In this document: in pieces, positions 1 to 7,537 of the stretch | Numbering within the stretch: position 1 is the stretch's first letter | How the letters are laid out: the number at the start of each line of letters is the position of its first letter | Assembly (NCBI RefSeq): GCF_016745395.1 | Contig: NZ_JAERVJ010000001.1 | Span: 930,001 to 994,000, forward strand | Length of the DNA: 64,000 nucleotides | DNA from: Methylocystis sp. Sn-Cys | GTDB lineage: Bacteria; Pseudomonadota; Alphaproteobacteria; Rhizobiales; Beijerinckiaceae | Reading direction: 5' to 3' | Position numbers and translations under genes: made by a program | The notes under the pieces: model-generated | What the model saw: only the letters and a program-made list of their open reading frames with translations | The model's database searches: none | What the model was told of the DNA's origin: nothing

Positions 1-1
1 C

Positions 2-1321
2 ATTCCGGTTCTCGATCCGGTCAGGAACACGAAATCGCTGCTGCCCGCGCAGTTGCGCGACGCGGATGCGCCAAGCTCGCTCCTCGCCAATCCGGTGATC
101 GCGCCTTCGCCCTATTTCGGCAATGAGGCCTTGTGGAACAGCAAATTCAACGCCCATACGCCGACGATGGATTCGCAAGGCCGCGTCTATTTCGCGGCGC
201 AAATCCGCTCGCCAAAGAACACGCCAGATTATTGCACGAAGGACTCCCCACTGCGTTCCGCGCAGCTTTATCCGTTGCCCGCTAAGCCCGAAGGCTTCGT
301 CGGCAATGCGCGTCAGGTCTCGGTCTATGATCCGAAGACGAAGAAATGGGCCTTCATCGACACCTGCTTCGGCTCGCATCATTTGAATTTTGCCGAGGAT
401 AAGAGCGACACGCTGTTCCTCAACAATGTGGGGCAGGGGGAGCTTGCCGTCCTCGGCTGGGTCAACACCAGGAAATTCTGGGAGACCGGCGACAGCGCGC
501 AATCGCAGGGGTGGACGGCGCTCGTCGTCGACACCAATAGCGACGGCAAGCGCTCGGAGGACTACAACCAACCGGGCAAGCCGATCGACGCGACGAAAGA
601 CACGCGCGTGCCTTACGGGCTCTACAGCGTCGCCTCCAGCCCGCTCGACGGTTCCGTGTGGGGCTCCAATCTCACTTTCCCCGGCTATGCGGTGCGCGTC
701 GCGCTCGGCGCCAATCCGCCGGAGACGGCGCTCACCGAAATCTACAAAGTGCCGTCGCCGGGCTATGGCATTCGCGGCGCGGACGTAGATCGCAACGGCG
801 TCTTTTGGGCGGCGCTCGGCAGCGGGCATCTGGCGAGCTTCGACCGCCGCAAATGCAAGGGGCCGCTCAACGGGGCCGGCGCCGAAAATGGCGAGAAATG
901 CCCTGAGGGCTGGAGCTTCTATCCGCTGCCGGGCCCCGGTTTCGCCGGCGCGCCGGGCGCGGCGGAGACGCCCTATTACGCCTGGGTGGATCAGCACGAT
1001 ATTCTGGGCCTCGGGCCGAACACGCCCTTCGCCACCGGCAATCAATCGGACTCGCTGCACGCGCTGGTGAACGGACAGATTGTCGAGCTGCGCGTCCCCT
1101 ATCCGATGGGTTTCTATGCAAAGGGCGTCGACGGCCGCATCGACGATCCGTCCGCTGGCTGGAAAGGCCGCGGCCTTTGGACGACTTCCGGCAATCGCAC
1201 GCCTTTCCATATCGAAGCGATCGACGCCCCTGCGCCGGGCGCGCCGGGCAAGACGCCGGAAACCTACTCGGCGCCGCTTGTCGTGAACTTCCAGCTTCGC
1301 CCGTCGCCGCTTGCACATTGA
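2..1321 (+). CDS. Partial CDS: C-terminal part of a secreted beta-propeller-like protein (Vgb/streptogramin-lyase-like)
   Basis: The reading frame is open from base 2, so the true start lies before the window and only about 440 C-terminal residues are visible. The segment has short repeated blade-like motifs with aromatic and Gly/Asp turns (GRVYFAAQ, GSVWGSNL, NGVFWAALGSG, GRGLWTTSGNRTPFHIE), as in the Vgb-lyase or NHL-type propellers found in alphaproteobacterial proteins often annotated carboxypeptidase-regulatory-like. Cysteines in the TPDYCTKDS and FDRRKCKG stretches suggest an exported, disulfide-bearing protein. It ends 20 bases before the MORN gene, whose ribosome binding site lies just beyond its stop, so the two are probably co-transcribed. 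The family is recognised by general resemblance only; substrate and function are unknown. Confidence 0.7.
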   Translation: MPVLDPVRNTKSLLPAQLRDADAPSSLLANPVIAPSPYFGNEALWNSKFNAHTPTMDSQGRVYFAAQIRSPKNTPDYCTKDSPLRSAQLYPLPAKPEGFVGNARQVSVYDPKTKKWAFIDTCFGSHHLNFAEDKSDTLFLNNVGQGELAVLGWVNTRKFWETGDSAQSQGWTALVVDTNSDGKRSEDYNQPGKPIDATKDTRVPYGLYSVASSPLDGSVWGSNLTFPGYAVRVALGANPPETALTEIYKVPSPGYGIRGADVDRNGVFWAALGSGHLASFDRRKCKGPLNGAGAENGEKCPEGWSFYPLPGPGFAGAPGAAETPYYAWVDQHDILGLGPNTPFATGNQSDSLHALVNGQIVELRVPYPMGFYAKGVDGRIDDPSAGWKGRGLWTTSGNRTPFHIEAIDAPAPGAPGKTPETYSAPLVVNFQLRPSPLAH

Positions 1322-1340
1322 GAACCGAGGAGGAGGCCCC

Positions 1341-1763
1341 TTGTCGCGTTTTCTGCTTCTGACGCTGCTCCTGCTGTCGATGTCGGCGCCGCAATCAGTC
1401 ATTGCGGCCGGCAAGCTCCCGCCTTGCCCGGCGAGCCGAAAGGTCGTGTGGACCGATTGCGAAGGCGCTTACACTTATGACGATTGGTCGAAATATGTCG
1501 GCGCCTTCAAAGACGATAAAAGACATGGGCAGGGCGCGATCACTTATCCGGATGGGCAGCAATATACCGGCGGCTTCGTGAATGACCGCCGCGAAGGCGC
1601 AGGCGTCTATACGAGCCAGAACGGCAACAAATGGTCGGGCGAATTCAAAAATGATAGACCGAATGGGCGCGGCGTGCTCACTGATAAATCGGGAAAGATT
1701 TTGAAGGAAGGCGTCTGGGTCGACGGCGCCTTCGCGGGGCAGGGCGCGCAGACGCCGCGCTGA
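1341..1763 (+). CDS. Small secreted MORN-repeat protein
   Basis: The start is TTG at 1341, preceded by a strong GAGGAGGAG ribosome binding site at about 1327-1336. A longer in-frame ATG at 1311 would overlap the previous gene and has no site. The 140-residue product opens with a signal peptide (SRFLLLTLLLLSMSAPQSVIA). It then carries about three MORN repeats, seen as YVGAFKDDKRHGQGAITYPDG, YTGGFVNDRREGAGVYT and WSGEFKNDRPNGRGVLT at roughly residues 50-125. MORN repeats form extended beta-hairpin ladders; in bacteria such secreted proteins are mostly uncharacterised and may bind membranes or envelope components. Two Cys near the mature N-terminus (PPCPASRK, WTDCEG) could form a disulfide. It probably forms a transcription unit with the preceding propeller-like gene. 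Confidence 0.8.
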   Translation: MSRFLLLTLLLLSMSAPQSVIAAGKLPPCPASRKVVWTDCEGAYTYDDWSKYVGAFKDDKRHGQGAITYPDGQQYTGGFVNDRREGAGVYTSQNGNKWSGEFKNDRPNGRGVLTDKSGKILKEGVWVDGAFAGQGAQTPR

Positions 1764-1876
1764 TCGCTACGCATATGCCTGGCGCAAATTGGACCGGTCG
1801 AGGCAGTCAGCTTGCGGAAAGCTTGTCTTCATAGGCTTGCAGCCGGCGACTTCCTTTTTTCGGCTCACCTTTGCCT

Positions 1877-3697
1877 ATGGCCCGGTCTCGACATCAGACA
1901 GCACGACATGCGCCCAGCGCCTTCGCGCCGCCAGTAGGCGCGGCGTATTTTGTCGCGAAAGGCGCGGCCGAGCTTTTGGCGCGGCGCTATGCGCAGGCGC
2001 ATGCCGCCTATAGCAAGGCGCTCAAATTCGATAAAAACTGCATCGACGCGCTGAGGGGACGCGCGCTGTCTCTGCACGCATTGGGCCGCGACAATGAAGC
2101 CCTCTTCGATTACGACGCCGCGCTCGCTCTTGCGCCGCGAGAAGAGGATCTATGGTACAATTTCGGCGTCTCATTATTGGGGCTCGGCGCGGTCGACGAC
2201 GCGCTTCTCGCCTTTGCGCGGGCGCTGGAAATCAACCCGAGCTATGCGATTGCCGCGGATTCGGCGGCTTTCGCCGAGAGCAAGCGTGGGCGCTTTCTGG
2301 AGGCGATCGCCTATTGCGATCGGCTGCTCGAGAAAGACCCGCGCAACCAGCGCGCCTTGCGCCTCAAGGCCGATGCGCTGCTCGCGGCGAAACGCTTCGA
2401 CGAGGCGTTGCAAGTCTACGATGCTGCGTTGCGCCTCTCACCGCGCGATGTCGAGCTTCTCGTCAATCGCTCTACGGCGCTTCTCTCGCTCAACCGGCGG
2501 GACGAAGCCTTCGCCAGCGCAAAGGAAGCCCTTGCTTGCGACGCAAACGTGTCGCTGGCCTGGCGCGCCTATGGCACTGTTGCTTTGAAGCTCGGCTTGT
2601 TTGAGACGGCGCGGGACGCCTTCATCCGCGCGCTGGAGCTCTCCCCCAATGACGCGGATGCCTTGAGCGGCCAGGCCATTGCGCTCAAAGAACTCGGAGA
2701 GGTCGACGCCGCTTTGCGCACATTCGATGCGGCGCTGGCGATCAACCCCGAAAATGAAGATGTGAAAAGCAACAAGGGCGCTCTCTTGTTGCTGCTTGGC
2801 CGCTATCCCGAGGGGCTTCCGCTCTTCGAATATCGGCGGGCGAATAGCCACACTCTACACTTGAAAGCGCGGTTGCCCTGGCCGGAATGGCGCGGCGAGG
2901 ATTTAACAGGTAAGCGCCTGCTGGTGATGGATGAAGCCGGTCTCGGCGACGTCATCCAATATAGCCGCTATTTTCCCTTATTGGCGCGAGAACCTGCGCG
3001 CCGAGTTGCATTTGGTTGTCGCGCGAGCATGCGCGTTTTGATCGAGACACTCGACCCGCCGACCGGGCTGGTGACGGATGTGCGGGTCGACGAGTTCGAT
3101 CTCTTCACGCCGCTTTGCAGCCTTCCGCTCGTCTTAGGGACGAGGGTCGACAGCATACCGGCGCCCGCGCGTTACCTCGCGGCCGATCCTCGGCGGCGTG
3201 ACGTCTGGCGGCAGCGGATCGGCGCCCACGGGTTCAAGATCGGCGTCTCCTGGCGCGGCAGCTCGACCGCCCAGTCGGATGATACCCGCAGCGCGCCGCT
3301 TTCCGCTTTCGCGCCGCTCGCCGAGCTTCCGGGCGTTCGTCTCATCAGCCTGCAGAAGAACGAGGGCGTGCAGGAAATCACGAAGGCCAATGGGGTGTTT
3401 CGGATCGAGGAGCTGGGCCCGGATTTCGACGCGGGGCCCGATGCTTTTCTCGATACGGCGGCGGCGATGGAGGCGATGGACCTCGTCATCACGATCGACA
3501 CGTCGCTCGCCCATCTCGCGGGCGCGCTCGGTCGTCCGCTATGGATCGCCCTCAAATATGTGCCCGAGTGGCGCTGGCTGCTGCAGCGCGAGGATAGCCC
3601 CTGGTATCCGACAGCGCAGCTTTTTCGACAGAGCGCGCCGGGCGATTGGGGCGGCGTGATTGCGGATATGACGGAGGCGTTGCGAGCGAGGCTATGA
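1877..3697 (+). CDS. TPR-repeat protein with C-terminal glycosyltransferase-9-like domain
   Basis: The protein has 606 residues from ATG 1877; an in-frame TTG at 1871 is the only alternative nearby. The first ~300 residues are about eight tandem TPR units with the usual A-x3-Y-x-A-L-x-L/I-x-P pattern (YSKALKFDKN, DAALALAPRE, ARALEINPSY, DAALRLSPRD, IRALELSPND, DAALAINPEN). The remainder resembles the ADP-heptose:LPS heptosyltransferase fold, with motifs VMDEAGLGDVIQYSRY, IGVSWRGSST, VRLISLQK and MDLVITIDTSLAHLAGALG. Such fusions occur in many bacteria and are thought to act on envelope or flagellar glycans, but substrates are rarely known. Its stop overlaps the start of the DUF6165 gene by an ATGA, indicating translational coupling. 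Confidence 0.85.
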   Translation: MARSRHQTARHAPSAFAPPVGAAYFVAKGAAELLARRYAQAHAAYSKALKFDKNCIDALRGRALSLHALGRDNEALFDYDAALALAPREEDLWYNFGVSLLGLGAVDDALLAFARALEINPSYAIAADSAAFAESKRGRFLEAIAYCDRLLEKDPRNQRALRLKADALLAAKRFDEALQVYDAALRLSPRDVELLVNRSTALLSLNRRDEAFASAKEALACDANVSLAWRAYGTVALKLGLFETARDAFIRALELSPNDADALSGQAIALKELGEVDAALRTFDAALAINPENEDVKSNKGALLLLLGRYPEGLPLFEYRRANSHTLHLKARLPWPEWRGEDLTGKRLLVMDEAGLGDVIQYSRYFPLLAREPARRVAFGCRASMRVLIETLDPPTGLVTDVRVDEFDLFTPLCSLPLVLGTRVDSIPAPARYLAADPRRRDVWRQRIGAHGFKIGVSWRGSSTAQSDDTRSAPLSAFAPLAELPGVRLISLQKNEGVQEITKANGVFRIEELGPDFDAGPDAFLDTAAAMEAMDLVITIDTSLAHLAGALGRPLWIALKYVPEWRWLLQREDSPWYPTAQLFRQSAPGDWGGVIADMTEALRARL

Positions 3698-4107
3698 CGA
3701 CGAAGCAGTCGATCTTCGGAAACAATGATCCCTTGATGCTTCCGTCTTCGATCGGAGAGCTCTTCGATCGCATCTCCATATTGGAGCTCAAGGAGCATCA
3801 CATCGAAGATGCAAAGAAGCTTGCCAATGTTCGGCAGGAGCTGAAGCTCTTGCGCGAAACGGAGTTCCGTCTCGGTCTCGGGGGCTCTGATCTGGAGTTC
3901 GTACGTCGCCAATTGGACGAGGTGAATGCGGCGCTTTGGGCGATCGAGGACGAAATCCGCGACTGTGAGCGCAAGGGCGATTTCGGCCCGCGTTTCATCG
4001 AGCTTGCGCGCAGCGTTTATCACCAGAACGACCGGCGCGCCGCGCTGAAATATCGGCTGAACCAACTCTGCGGCTCGTCTCTGGTCGAGGAAAAATCCTA
4101 CTGCTGA
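3694..4107 (+). CDS. DUF6165 family protein
   Basis: The start is ATG 3694, which overlaps the TGA of the TPR-glycosyltransferase gene; the frame is open further upstream but that would lie inside the neighbour. The product has 137 residues and is rich in charged helices. It shows the family pattern PSSIGELFDRISILELKEHHI near the N-terminus and a C-terminal NDRRAALKYRLNQL segment. Members are cytosolic, of unknown function, and often sit beside glycosyltransferase or methyltransferase genes. The tight coupling here suggests a shared role or a physical partner. No catalytic motif is visible. Confidence 0.75.
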   Translation: MTTKQSIFGNNDPLMLPSSIGELFDRISILELKEHHIEDAKKLANVRQELKLLRETEFRLGLGGSDLEFVRRQLDEVNAALWAIEDEIRDCERKGDFGPRFIELARSVYHQNDRRAALKYRLNQLCGSSLVEEKSYC

Positions 4108-4117
4108 GCCGCGTCGC

Positions 4118-4221
4118 GTCATTCCCGACGCTCGCAAAGCAAGCGGTCGGGAATCCAGCGCGAAACAGCGCTGTTGCGGACTCTGGATTCCCGGTCGGGC
4201 TTGCAGCCCGCCGGGAATGAC
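4118..4221. repeat. Palindromic intergenic repeat, family A (copy 1)
   Basis: The outer arms GTCATTCCCG (4118-4127) and CGGGAATGAC (4212-4221) are exact inverted copies, with inner sub-palindromes GGGAATCCAG / CTGGATTCCC. Related copies occur at 10465-10716, 15729-15825 and 19730-19949. Here it lies between the convergent DUF6165 and cysK genes, where its folding could end transcription from both sides. Confidence 0.85.
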
Positions 4222-4226
4222 GGCGG

Positions 4227-5210
4227 CTACAACCCTTCGAAAAGCGCCGTGGAGAGATAACGCTCCGCGAAAGACGGAACGATCACGACAATATTCTTTC
4301 CTTCGGCCTCCGGGCGGGCGCCGATCTCCAATGCGGCCGCGAGCGCCGCGCCGGAAGAAATGCCGACGGGGACGCCTTCGGTCCGTGCAATGAGCCGCGC
4401 GGTGTCGAGCGCCGTCTGATTGCCGATGGGGACGATCTCGTCGATCACGCTCCGGTCGAGAACGGGCGGCACGAAGCCAGCGCCAATGCCCTGAATCTTG
4501 TGCGGTCCCGGCGGGCGGCCGGAGAGCACCGCCGAGTCCTCCGGCTCCACGGCGACGACGCGCAGATTTTGGTTGCGCCGCTTCAGCACTTGTCCGACGC
4601 CGGTGATCGTGCCGCCCGTGCCGACGCCTGAAATGAAATAATCGATCTCGCCATTGGCGTCGTTCCAGATTTCCTCCGCCGTGGTCGCGCGATGAATTTC
4701 GGGATTGGCGGGGTTCTCGAACTGCTGGGGGATGAGCGCGTCGGGGTTCTGCGCAAGAAGCTCATTGGCTTTCGCGAGCGCGCCCTTCATCCCTTGCGAG
4801 GCAGGCGTGAGCACGAGCTCCGCGCCGAGCAGAGCGAGCATCTTGCGCCGTTCGAGCGACATCGATTCAGGCATCACCAGAACGAGCCGGTAGCCCCGCG
4901 CGGCGGCGACGAAGGCGAGCGCAATGCCGGTGTTGCCGGAGGTGGGCTCGATCAGAACCGTCCTGCCGGGCGCGATACGCCCCTCCTTCTCGAGCGTCTC
5001 GATCATCGCAACGCCGATGCGGTCCTTGACGCTCGAGATAGGATTGAAGAATTCGAGCTTCGCCAGAATATTTGCCTTCACGCCTTTGAGGCGCGCAATG
5101 CGGTCGAGCCGCACGATCGGCGTGTCGCCGATGGTTTGGGTGATGGAGTCGTAGATCCGGCCGCGCCCTGGCCGCGCCGCCGGCGTGAAATTCACGCTAT
5201 GAATAGTCAT
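4227..5210 (-). CDS. cysK: Cysteine synthase A (O-acetylserine sulfhydrylase)
   Basis: This 327-residue PLP enzyme converts O-acetylserine plus sulfide to cysteine in the cytosol. The PLP lysine is in [11 protein letters not shown] (Lys62). The substrate loop [10 protein letters not shown] and the phosphate-binding loop [10 protein letters not shown] are intact. Length and motifs are those of CysK rather than the thiosulfate-using CysM, although the distinction is not absolute. It lies 52 bases downstream of cysE on the same strand, so the pair supplies both steps from serine to cysteine. The position beside an encapsulin and cysteine desulfurase suggests that it feeds cysteine to the compartment or re-fixes the sulfur released there. 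Confidence 0.95.
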   Translation of the reverse strand: MTIHSVNFTPAARPGRGRIYDSITQTIGDTPIVRLDRIARLKGVKANILAKLEFFNPISSVKDRIGVAMIETLEKEGRIAPGRTVLIEPTSGNTGIALAFVAAARGYRLVLVMPESMSLERRKMLALLGAELVLTPASQGMKGALAKANELLAQNPDALIPQQFENPANPEIHRATTAEEIWNDANGEIDYFISGVGTGGTITGVGQVLKRRNQNLRVVAVEPEDSAVLSGRPPGPHKIQGIGAGFVPPVLDRSVIDEIVPIGNQTALDTARLIARTEGVPVGISSGAALAAALEIGARPEAEGKNIVVIVPSFAERYLSTALFEGL

Positions 5211-5262
5211 TTGTCTATCCTTTCACTTCCTGCCGAAGCGCTTCCGGTCCGCCGATCGAAAC

Positions 5263-6204
5263 TCATATGCCTGCCCCATGGTCGAAGACTTCCACGCGCG
5301 CCTTCGCCTGGGAAATGTTAGCGCCGGGCGGCACGCTCTGGGTGAGCCAGACATTGCCGCCGATGGCGGAGCCACGGCCGATGGTGATGCGGCCGAGCAC
5401 GGTGGCGCCCGCATAGATCACGACGTCGTCCTCGATGATCGGATGGCGCGGCTTGCCTTTTTCGAGCGCGCCGTTCTCGTCGACGTCGAAACGCTTGGCT
5501 CCGAGGGTAACGGCCTGATAGAGGCGCACGCGCTTGCCGATGACCGCCGTCTCGCCGATGACGACGCCTGTCCCGTGATCGATGAAGAAGCTTTCGCCGA
5601 TGGTCGCGCCGGGGTGAATATCGATGCCGGTTTGCGAATGCGCGATCTCGGCGACGATGCGGGCGATCATCGTCGCGCCGAGCAAATAAAGCCGATGCGC
5701 GAGACGATGGCGGATGATGGCGGAAACGCCAGGATAGCAGAAGACGACTTCGTCGAGACTCTTGGCCGCCGGATCGCCTGTGAAGGCGGCGCGAATATCC
5801 GTATCGAGAAGCATGCGGACCTGTGGCAGCGCCTGCGCGAATTCTTCTGTGATCAGTCTGGCGCGGGTCGCGAGCGCATCGTCGGCGGCTTCGGGTTCGA
5901 AGAGCTTGAGCTCGCGGCGGACCTGCTCACGCAGCATCCGCAGCGCGCGGCCGAGAGTCCGGGTCAAGAAGGCGTCCGTCGTCTCCGGCGTCAGCTCATA
6001 AGGGCCGAAATGCCGTGGATAGAGAACCGCGGTCAAATCCTCGACAGTGTCGAGTATGGCCGCGCGCGACGGCAGCTCGGGAAGCCGGCCGTTTCCGTAA
6101 CGATTCGTCTGCGATTTTCGCCGCAAGACGGCGAGAGCTGAGACGATGTCTTCGACGTCGAATCCGTCCGGGTCCAGGAAAATTGTCTCGAACTGTTGCG
6201 TCAT
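5263..6204 (-). CDS. cysE: Serine O-acetyltransferase (EpsC-type, long N-terminal domain)
   Basis: The product acetylates serine with acetyl-CoA to give O-acetylserine, the rate-limiting step of cysteine synthesis. The chosen start is ATG 6204 (MTQQFETIFLDP), giving 313 residues with AAGG upstream; the frame stays open to 6372, but that extension is AT-rich and unlike coding sequence. An alpha-helical N-terminal domain of ~170 residues is followed by left-handed beta-helix hexapeptide repeats (HPGATIGESFFIDHGTG, VVIGETAVIG, VTLGAKRF, VVIYAGATVLG). The active-site His is in the DIHPGA / IDHGTG region. A 15-base palindrome about 40 bases upstream may be a regulator site. The shared divergent region with the encapsulin gene suggests joint control. 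Confidence 0.93.
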   Translation of the reverse strand: MTQQFETIFLDPDGFDVEDIVSALAVLRRKSQTNRYGNGRLPELPSRAAILDTVEDLTAVLYPRHFGPYELTPETTDAFLTRTLGRALRMLREQVRRELKLFEPEAADDALATRARLITEEFAQALPQVRMLLDTDIRAAFTGDPAAKSLDEVVFCYPGVSAIIRHRLAHRLYLLGATMIARIVAEIAHSQTGIDIHPGATIGESFFIDHGTGVVIGETAVIGKRVRLYQAVTLGAKRFDVDENGALEKGKPRHPIIEDDVVIYAGATVLGRITIGRGSAIGGNVWLTQSVPPGANISQAKARVEVFDHGAGI

Positions 6205-6244
6205 TCCACGGCCTTCAAGCAGCGCGCGAATTAATCGATAAAAG

Positions 6245-6259
6245 TGATAGACTATATCA
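6245..6259. promoter_or_regulatory. Inverted repeat TGATA-N5-TATCA, candidate operator for cysE
   Basis: TGATA (6245-6249) and TATCA (6255-6259) are exact inverted copies around GACTA, ending 41 bases from the cysE start. An Rrf2-family regulator is encoded in the same locus; binding here is inference. Confidence 0.4.
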
Positions 6260-6333
6260 TCAGAAAGGGCAATAGCCGCAAAACGCGCTTTGCTATCTTC
6301 GCCTCGGCTGTCAGCAGCATGTACGGCTGGTCG

Positions 6334-6355
6334 TATTAGTATATGTATTCTAATA
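6334..6355. promoter_or_regulatory. Inverted repeat TATTAG-N10-CTAATA, candidate operator
   Basis: TATTAG (6334-6339) and CTAATA (6350-6355) are exact inverted copies spaced one helical turn plus, within the AT-rich divergent region. It may be a dimeric regulator site or part of a promoter. Confidence 0.4.
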
Positions 6356-6528
6356 TAGTAGAACTTTGTCATGTATTAATTCCATGAAATACTCTTGAAT
6401 CCAGAACGATAGCGTGTAGAGTTCACGCTGTCGCAAGCAACATGTTAGCGATTTCTTCTATTTGAAAAGACGACGCGCCCTCCCGCGCGGCGCCCGTCTG
6501 TTCCCGTCGACCCTCCTAGGACGATTGC

Positions 6529-7476
6529 ATGACTGCAGAACCCGAAGTCCGCCGAACATTGAGCGAGGCGGCGGCGCGCCAGCTCGCCAACGCAACGAAA
6601 ACCCGCCCGCAATGGTCGGGCATCACGCCGCGCTGGCTCGTGTCCTTCCTCCCCTGGGTGCCGGTCGAAGCCGGCATCTACCGCCTGAACCGCGTCAAGG
6701 AATCGTCGGCGTTGAGCGACGCCGTCGTGCAATGCAGCCCGGCGCGCGATCGAGATGCGGACCTACCGGAGACCTTCGTCGATTACGAAGATGCGCCGCG
6801 CGAATACTCGATGAACGCGGTGACGACGATCCTCGACGTTCAGACCCGCGTCTCGGATCTTTACAACCATCCCTATGATCAGATTCAAGAGCAGGTCCGT
6901 CTCCTCACTGAGAAGGTGAAGGAGAAGCAGGAGGCCGAACTCATCAACAATGCGGAATATGGCTTCCTCGCCAATGCGCATCCGTCGATGAGGATCAAGA
7001 CCCGCAAGGGTCCGCCGACGCCGGACGATCTCGACGAGCTGATCTCCAAAGTGTGGAAGGAGCCGGCGTTCTTCCTGGCGCATCCGCGCGCCATTGCGGC
7101 GTTCGGCCGGGAATGCACCCGCCGCGGCGTGCCGCCGCCAACCGTCACGCTGTTCGGCTCGCCCTTCATCACCTGGCGCGGCCTGCCGCTGGTGCCGAGC
7201 GACAAGCTCTACATCGACGAGAACGGCAAGACAAATATTCTTCTGCTGCGCACCGGCGAGAAGAAGCAGGGCGTCATCGGCCTGTTCCAGCCGGGCGTCC
7301 CCGGCGAGGTGGCGCCGAGTCTGTCGGTTCGCTTCATGGGCATCAACCGCAAGGCGATCGCCTCCTATCTGATCTCGCTCTATTGCTCGGCCGCAGTGCT
7401 GACGCATGACGCCCTCGGCGTGCTCGAGGATGTCGACGTGAGCAAGTTCCACGAATACGACGACAAGCGCGTCTGA
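6529..7476 (+). CDS. Family 2A encapsulin shell protein (HK97-fold nanocompartment)
   Basis: The 315-residue product matches the length and sequence character of Family 2A encapsulins, once annotated major membrane protein I or SrpI. These self-assemble into an icosahedral HK97-fold shell that loads a cysteine desulfurase. Visible family features are the N-terminal arm (TLSEAAARQLANATKTRP), the NAVTTILDVQTRVSDLYNHP helix, the VRLLTEKVKEKQEAELINN spine helix, GLPLVPSDKLYI, and the C-terminal SYLISLYCSAAVL segment. It has no inserted cyclic-nucleotide-binding domain, which separates it from Family 2B. The cargo gene follows after 61 bases that contain a strong hairpin. In characterised relatives the system is linked to sulfur starvation and elemental sulfur storage; that role here is inferred from family and context. 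Confidence 0.93.
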   Translation: MTAEPEVRRTLSEAAARQLANATKTRPQWSGITPRWLVSFLPWVPVEAGIYRLNRVKESSALSDAVVQCSPARDRDADLPETFVDYEDAPREYSMNAVTTILDVQTRVSDLYNHPYDQIQEQVRLLTEKVKEKQEAELINNAEYGFLANAHPSMRIKTRKGPPTPDDLDELISKVWKEPAFFLAHPRAIAAFGRECTRRGVPPPTVTLFGSPFITWRGLPLVPSDKLYIDENGKTNILLLRTGEKKQGVIGLFQPGVPGEVAPSLSVRFMGINRKAIASYLISLYCSAAVLTHDALGVLEDVDVSKFHEYDDKRV

Positions 7477-7486
7477 TCGCAACAAC

Positions 7487-7509
7487 GCCGGCGGCCCAGC
7501 GCCGCCGGC
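7487..7509 (+). terminator. GC-rich hairpin between shell and cargo genes (possible attenuator)
   Basis: GCCGGCGGC (7487-7495) and GCCGCCGGC (7501-7509) form a perfect 9-bp stem with a 5-base loop, followed by TCTCTTTC. It sits between the encapsulin stop and the desulfurase ATG (7538). It could cause partial termination or protect the upstream mRNA, giving more shell than cargo. Confidence 0.6.
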
Positions 7510-7537
7510 TCTCTTTCACGCCGAGGAAGCCGCCTTC

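Larger units (their letters stand above)
6205..6528. promoter_or_regulatory. Divergent promoter region between cysE and the encapsulin gene
   Basis: This 324-base stretch contains no convincing gene. It is clearly more AT-rich than its surroundings in the middle (about 6235-6400), as expected for two back-to-back promoters. Two inverted repeats are visible and listed separately. The encapsulin ATG at 6529 has a modest AGGA about 9 bases upstream. No confident -35/-10 pair was assigned. Confidence 0.6.

Noticed and set aside
6373-6528. A sigma-70 promoter TTGAAT ... TGTAGA before the encapsulin gene
   Set aside because: The spacing between the boxes is only 14 bases, too short for a confident call.
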